Shown in pieces: positions 61,177 to 64,000 of a DNA stretch of 64,000 nucleotides. The position numbers and the translations under genes are program-made. Each line of letters begins with the position of its first letter. Position 1 is the first letter of the stretch. The DNA lies in assembly GCA_031180725.1 (NCBI GenBank), contig JAPSLO010000006.1, positions 186,001 to 250,000 on the forward strand, given 5' to 3'. The DNA comes from Roseomonas sp. (lineage in GTDB: Bacteria > Pseudomonadota > Alphaproteobacteria > Acetobacterales > Acetobacteraceae). A model generated the notes under the pieces. It made no database searches, had not been told where the DNA came from, and saw nothing but the letters and a program-made list of their open reading frames with translations.

Positions 61177-62051
61177 CAGGGCGTGTCCCCGTTCAGGTCG
61201 ATTGTCCAGGCATCCGGCACCAGGCGGTATCCGTCACCCTCCCGGGCCATGTGGCAGAAGGCCGGGAAGTGCAGATGCATCCCGGTGAAGCCCAGGCGGT
61301 CCGCCGCCACCATGTCGAAGATGCGCCGGCGTGTCGCGATGGCCTGGACCGGGTCCACATCCACGGCCATGCCCACCTCCGGCCGCGGCACCTGGATTTC
61401 CGGCGCATGCACGATATCGGCCCAGATCAGCAGGGCCTTGCCGCCGGAGGCGATCATGAAGCCGCTATGCCCCGGCGTATGGCCGGGCAGGTGCATCCCT
61501 GTCACGCCTGGCAGAACCTCCTGGCCATCGGCATAGGGCGTCGTGCGATCGGCATAGGCCGCGATGGCCTTGCGCGCCGTCTGCGCCATCGGGCCGCGTG
61601 CCAGCGCCGCATCGCTCTGCCAGTAGTCGCGCTCCGCCGGGTGCAGGCGCATCTCCGCCTTTGGGAACAGCCGCTCGCCATCGGCGCCCACCAGCCCGCC
61701 GCAATGATCGGGGTGGAAATGGGTCATCAGCAGCGTGTCCACCTGCTCCGGCTTCACGCCGGCGGCGGCGAGATTGGCGGCCAGCATGCCGGTGGTGGGC
61801 TTGATGGGCCCACAGCCCGTATCCACCAGCGCCACGCGCCCAGCCGAGCGGATCAGGAAGCACTGCACCTGGGTCCGCCGTGGCACCGGGCGGAAGGCGC
61901 CGCGCAGCAGGGCGGCCGCCTCCTCTTCGGTGATGTTGCTCAGGGTGGACAGTGATGCGTCCTGGTGCCCGTCATTCAGCGCAGTGACCGTGATATCGCC
62001 CACGCGGCGGTGAAACACCCCCGCCACCTGCCGCTCCACCGCACTGCCCAT
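61176..62051 (-). CDS. Metallo-beta-lactamase-fold hydrolase
   Basis: The 291-residue enzyme has the complete HxHxDH site at residues 111-116 (HFHPDH), GHTPGHSGF later, and LVDTGCGPI near 76; these bind two metal ions that hydrolyse an ester, lactone or thioester. The N-terminal NDGHQDASL stretch is typical of the quorum-quenching/PNGM-like subgroup. The start ATG 62051 follows the TRAP permease by 65 bases with AGGGA in front; a much longer open frame upstream is antisense-like noise. Together with the alpha/beta hydrolase it probably processes the TRAP substrate. Confidence 0.92.
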   Translation of the reverse strand: MGSAVERQVAGVFHRRVGDITVTALNDGHQDASLSTLSNITEEEAAALLRGAFRPVPRRTQVQCFLIRSAGRVALVDTGCGPIKPTTGMLAANLAAAGVKPEQVDTLLMTHFHPDHCGGLVGADGERLFPKAEMRLHPAERDYWQSDAALARGPMAQTARKAIAAYADRTTPYADGQEVLPGVTGMHLPGHTPGHSGFMIASGGKALLIWADIVHAPEIQVPRPEVGMAVDVDPVQAIATRRRIFDMVAADRLGFTGMHLHFPAFCHMAREGDGYRLVPDAWTIDLNGDTP

Positions 62052-62116
62052 CCCTGGTCCCTCCTTCACCGTCGCGGCGCAGTGAAGCCCCGCGCGCCGC
62101 GAAGGTCCAGGGAGGG

Positions 62117-63403
62117 TCAGGACGGCCCGAAGATCAGGTTCGGAATGAGGAGCACCGCCTCCGGGATGACGATCAGCAGCAGCATCACGCCGGCCACCGC
62201 CAGCAGCAGCGGCAGGGATTCGCGCGTGTATTCGCCCAGCGGCACCCGCAGGATGGAACACACCGCATACATCGCCGCCCCCACCGGCGGGGTGAAGTTG
62301 CCGATCGTCGCCGCCACGATGAAGACGATGCCGAAATGCACGGGGTCGGCGCCCAACTGCCGCACCAGTGGCAGGAAAATCGGCGTCAGCATGATGATCA
62401 GCACGGTGGCATCCACGAAGAAGCCGGCGATCAGCACGAAGGTGGCGACCAGCACCATCACCAGCCGCACATTCTCGGTCAGCCCGGTCAGCAGCTCCGC
62501 CACCTGGTCCGGCACCTGGTCGTAGACGATGCCGTAGGTGAAGATGGCGGAGAGCGCGATCAGGAACATCACGCTGCCCACGTCCGAAAGGCTGCCTTCC
62601 AGCGCTTCCACGAAGCCCTTGCGGCCCAATTCCCCATGCACGACCAGGCCGATGAACACGGCATAGACCACCGCGAAGGCGCCGATCTCGGAGGGCGTGA
62701 AGATGCCCATGCGCAGTCCGACCAGCAGGAACACCGGGAAGAGCAGGGCCCAGATGCCGCCACGGAAGGCGCGACCCACCTCCCGCGGCGTGGCGCGGCT
62801 GGTGCGCTCCGGCGGGTAGCCGCGGCGCCGCGCGGTCAGCGTCACCGTCGCACCGAGCGCGATCCACAGCAGCCCCGCCGGCACGAAGCCCGCCGCGAAC
62901 ATCCGCCCGATCGAGACCTGCCCGATCGAGCCATAGAGGATCATGCCGATCCCCGGCGGGATGATCGGCGTCAGGATCGAGCCGTAGGAGAGCACGCCGG
63001 CCGCGAAGCCACGCGACATGCCGCGGCCGATCATCTCCCGCCCCAGCATCCGCGCCTGCATCGCCGCATCCGCGATGGCGGAACCCGAGACGCCGCCCAT
63101 CAGGGCCGACAGCGTCAGCGAGACCTGCGCCAGCCCGCCGCGCAGCCGCCCCGTCAGCACGCTGGCCAGCGCCAGCAGCCTTGTGGTGATGCCGGAGCTG
63201 TTGAGGAAATTGCCGGCGATGATGAACAGCGGCACCGCCAGCAGCGCGAAATTCTGCGTCTGGGAAACGGTGACCTGCACCGGGATGGTGAAGGGCAGGT
63301 CCGGGTTCTGCACGAAGAACAGCGTGCCGGAGATGGCGATGGCGAAGGCCACCGGCATGCCCATCAGCATCAACACGATGAAGGCGATGGCGACCAGGGT
63401 CAT
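62117..63403 (-). CDS. dctM: TRAP transporter large permease (DctM type)
   Basis: The 428-residue membrane protein is the large subunit of a TRAP transporter, which imports an organic acid using a sodium gradient and a periplasmic DctP receptor. Around 12 helices and the DctM motifs are visible: GMPVAFAIAISG near residue 15, AGNFLNSSGIT near 62, AIADAAMQARMLGREM with its GSAI loop near 108, and TPIIPPGIGMILYG near 148. It overlaps dctQ by four bases (ATGA at 63400-63403). The gene is intact. Confidence 0.96.
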   Translation of the reverse strand: MTLVAIAFIVLMLMGMPVAFAIAISGTLFFVQNPDLPFTIPVQVTVSQTQNFALLAVPLFIIAGNFLNSSGITTRLLALASVLTGRLRGGLAQVSLTLSALMGGVSGSAIADAAMQARMLGREMIGRGMSRGFAAGVLSYGSILTPIIPPGIGMILYGSIGQVSIGRMFAAGFVPAGLLWIALGATVTLTARRRGYPPERTSRATPREVGRAFRGGIWALLFPVFLLVGLRMGIFTPSEIGAFAVVYAVFIGLVVHGELGRKGFVEALEGSLSDVGSVMFLIALSAIFTYGIVYDQVPDQVAELLTGLTENVRLVMVLVATFVLIAGFFVDATVLIIMLTPIFLPLVRQLGADPVHFGIVFIVAATIGNFTPPVGAAMYAVCSILRVPLGEYTRESLPLLLAVAGVMLLLIVIPEAVLLIPNLIFGPS

Positions 63404-63876
63404 GCCGGATCACCCCCGGATGCCTTTCCCGCACCGCGGAACTTCAGCAGCGTGGTGATCAGCAACAGCACCGCCCCGCCGGGCAGGCTGGCGGTCACCC
63501 AGGAATAGCTGATGCCCGGAATGCCCTGGAAGGTGCGCGCGCGGCTCACCCAGGCCAGCTCCACCCCGGCATAGACGACATAGGCCAGGAAGACGGCGAT
63601 GATCGCCAGGTTCAGCCGCTCCAGCCAGACCGCGGCCGAACCGCGCAGGCGCTCCGTCAGCAAGCCGATGGACATCAGCCCGCCCTTGCGCCAGGCGATG
63701 TCGGCGCAGAGGAAGCAGGCCCAGGCAAACAGGCAGGTGGCGATGTCGGTGGTCCAATTCAGCGGCGTGCCGGCCATGCGCGCCACACCGCCCAGGAAGA
63801 TCAGCGCCACCATCAGCAGCAGGAAGGCGCCGGCAACCAGGGCCTCCAGGCGACAAAGGAAGTTGTAGAAGCCCAT
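63400..63876 (-). CDS. dctQ: TRAP transporter small permease (DctQ type)
   Basis: The 158-residue protein has four membrane helices and the DctQ signature region: LLLMVALIFLGGVARMAGTPLNW (residues ~18-40), a Trp-rich loop (CLFAWACFLCADIAWRKGGLMSI) and a final PGGAVLLLIT helix. It partners DctM. ATG 63876 begins 17 bases after the end of the partial DctP gene. Standard TRAP gene order P-Q-M. Confidence 0.93.
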   Translation of the reverse strand: MGFYNFLCRLEALVAGAFLLLMVALIFLGGVARMAGTPLNWTTDIATCLFAWACFLCADIAWRKGGLMSIGLLTERLRGSAAVWLERLNLAIIAVFLAYVVYAGVELAWVSRARTFQGIPGISYSWVTASLPGGAVLLLITTLLKFRGAGKASGGDPA

Positions 63877-63893
63877 CGTGCCGGCGCGTCCCC

Positions 63894-64000
63894 TCAGTTC
63901 CGGCCGACTTCGCGCAGCACCGCGTCGCGCTCCGCGGTCAGGCCCAGCGCCTCGTACGCCTTGGCGCCGGCAGCGCGAAAGGCGTTCATGTCAAGGTTCT
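63894..64000 (-). CDS. TRAP transporter periplasmic receptor DctP, C-terminal end (partial)
   Basis: On the minus strand the frame running into the window edge ends NLDMNAFRAAG...GLTAERDAVLREVGRN before TGA (63896-63894). Such an AFRAAGAKAYEALG...RDAVLREIG-like tail is typical of DctP receptors, and the gene precedes dctQ by 17 bases. Only about 34 codons are in the window. Confidence 0.75.
   Translation of the reverse strand, partial: NLDMNAFRAAGAKAYEALGLTAERDAVLREVGRN

Noticed and set aside
1-64000. Integrated mobile element or genomic island
   Set aside because: No transposase, integrase, tRNA-end duplication or phage gene was seen, and base composition is even; only gene content is accessory-like in regions 5791-15323 and 54084-64000.

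Overview
The window is high-GC DNA that is almost fully coding. It looks like a chromosomal segment of an alphaproteobacterium, most probably an Acetobacterales/Roseomonas-type soil or water organism. Reasons: several periplasmic Bug/TctC receptors with TctAB and TRAP transporters, an HWE-family histidine kinase, an aa3-type cytochrome oxidase subunit IV peptide, a DnaA-like Hda with a clamp-binding motif next to ppk/ppx, and two formate dehydrogenases with glutathione-dependent formaldehyde dehydrogenase. I see no tRNA or rRNA genes, insertion sequences, phage genes, CRISPR arrays or attachment sites. The taxonomic call is inference from gene content.

Layout. (1) 1-2098: end of a tricarboxylate-type transporter operon (TctB, TctA). 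(2) 2211-5567: a large RTX/Ca2+-binding repeat protein on the minus strand containing a 193-residue tandem module. (3) 5791-15323: a compact eight-gene minus-strand operon (periplasmic binding protein, FAD monooxygenase, HpaB-type monooxygenase, amidase, PuuE-like deacetylase, amidohydrolase, Pht5-like protein, and a protein resembling the archaeosine synthase catalytic core). The genes overlap or are separated by at most 11 bases and look like one catabolic pathway of unknown substrate. (4) 15959-26737: an HWE kinase-receiver hybrid, an M3 oligopeptidase, three separate oxidoreductases, a LysR regulator with a divergent target, and an aldolase/epimerase pair. (5) 26884-38344: a one-carbon oxidation block. 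It holds a periplasmic, cytochrome b-linked formate dehydrogenase with its small Tat-target protein, a deaminase, FrmA, and a cytoplasmic NAD-linked formate dehydrogenase with a fused NuoE-NuoF-type subunit. (6) 38361-53976: housekeeping and signalling. This part has a hybrid histidine kinase, an ABC-F ATPase, a PAP2 phosphatase, the run DUF2066-like / CDP-alcohol transferase / AI-2E / hdaA / ppk / ppx, the divergent purM-purN, a CcoIV-like peptide, a GNAT and ndk. (7) 54084-60345: an IclR-centred divergent catabolic locus with three Bug receptors, an SDR, a CMD-family protein and a TIM-barrel amidohydrolase. (8) 60391-64000: a TRAP transporter operon with a metallo-beta-lactamase-fold hydrolase and an alpha/beta hydrolase whose nucleophile position is Ala.

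How parts work together. FrmA makes S-hydroxymethylglutathione-derived product from formaldehyde. The formate finally produced can be oxidised either at the membrane (quinone-linked) or in the cytoplasm (NAD+-linked), so region 5 covers both energy routes. Regions 3, 7 and 8 each couple periplasmic solute capture to hydrolases or oxygenases, which fits an organism scavenging diverse organic acids and N-containing compounds. The best candidate for a previously undescribed system is the eight-gene operon of region 3. Next in interest are the dual-palindrome IclR control region and the RTX module protein.
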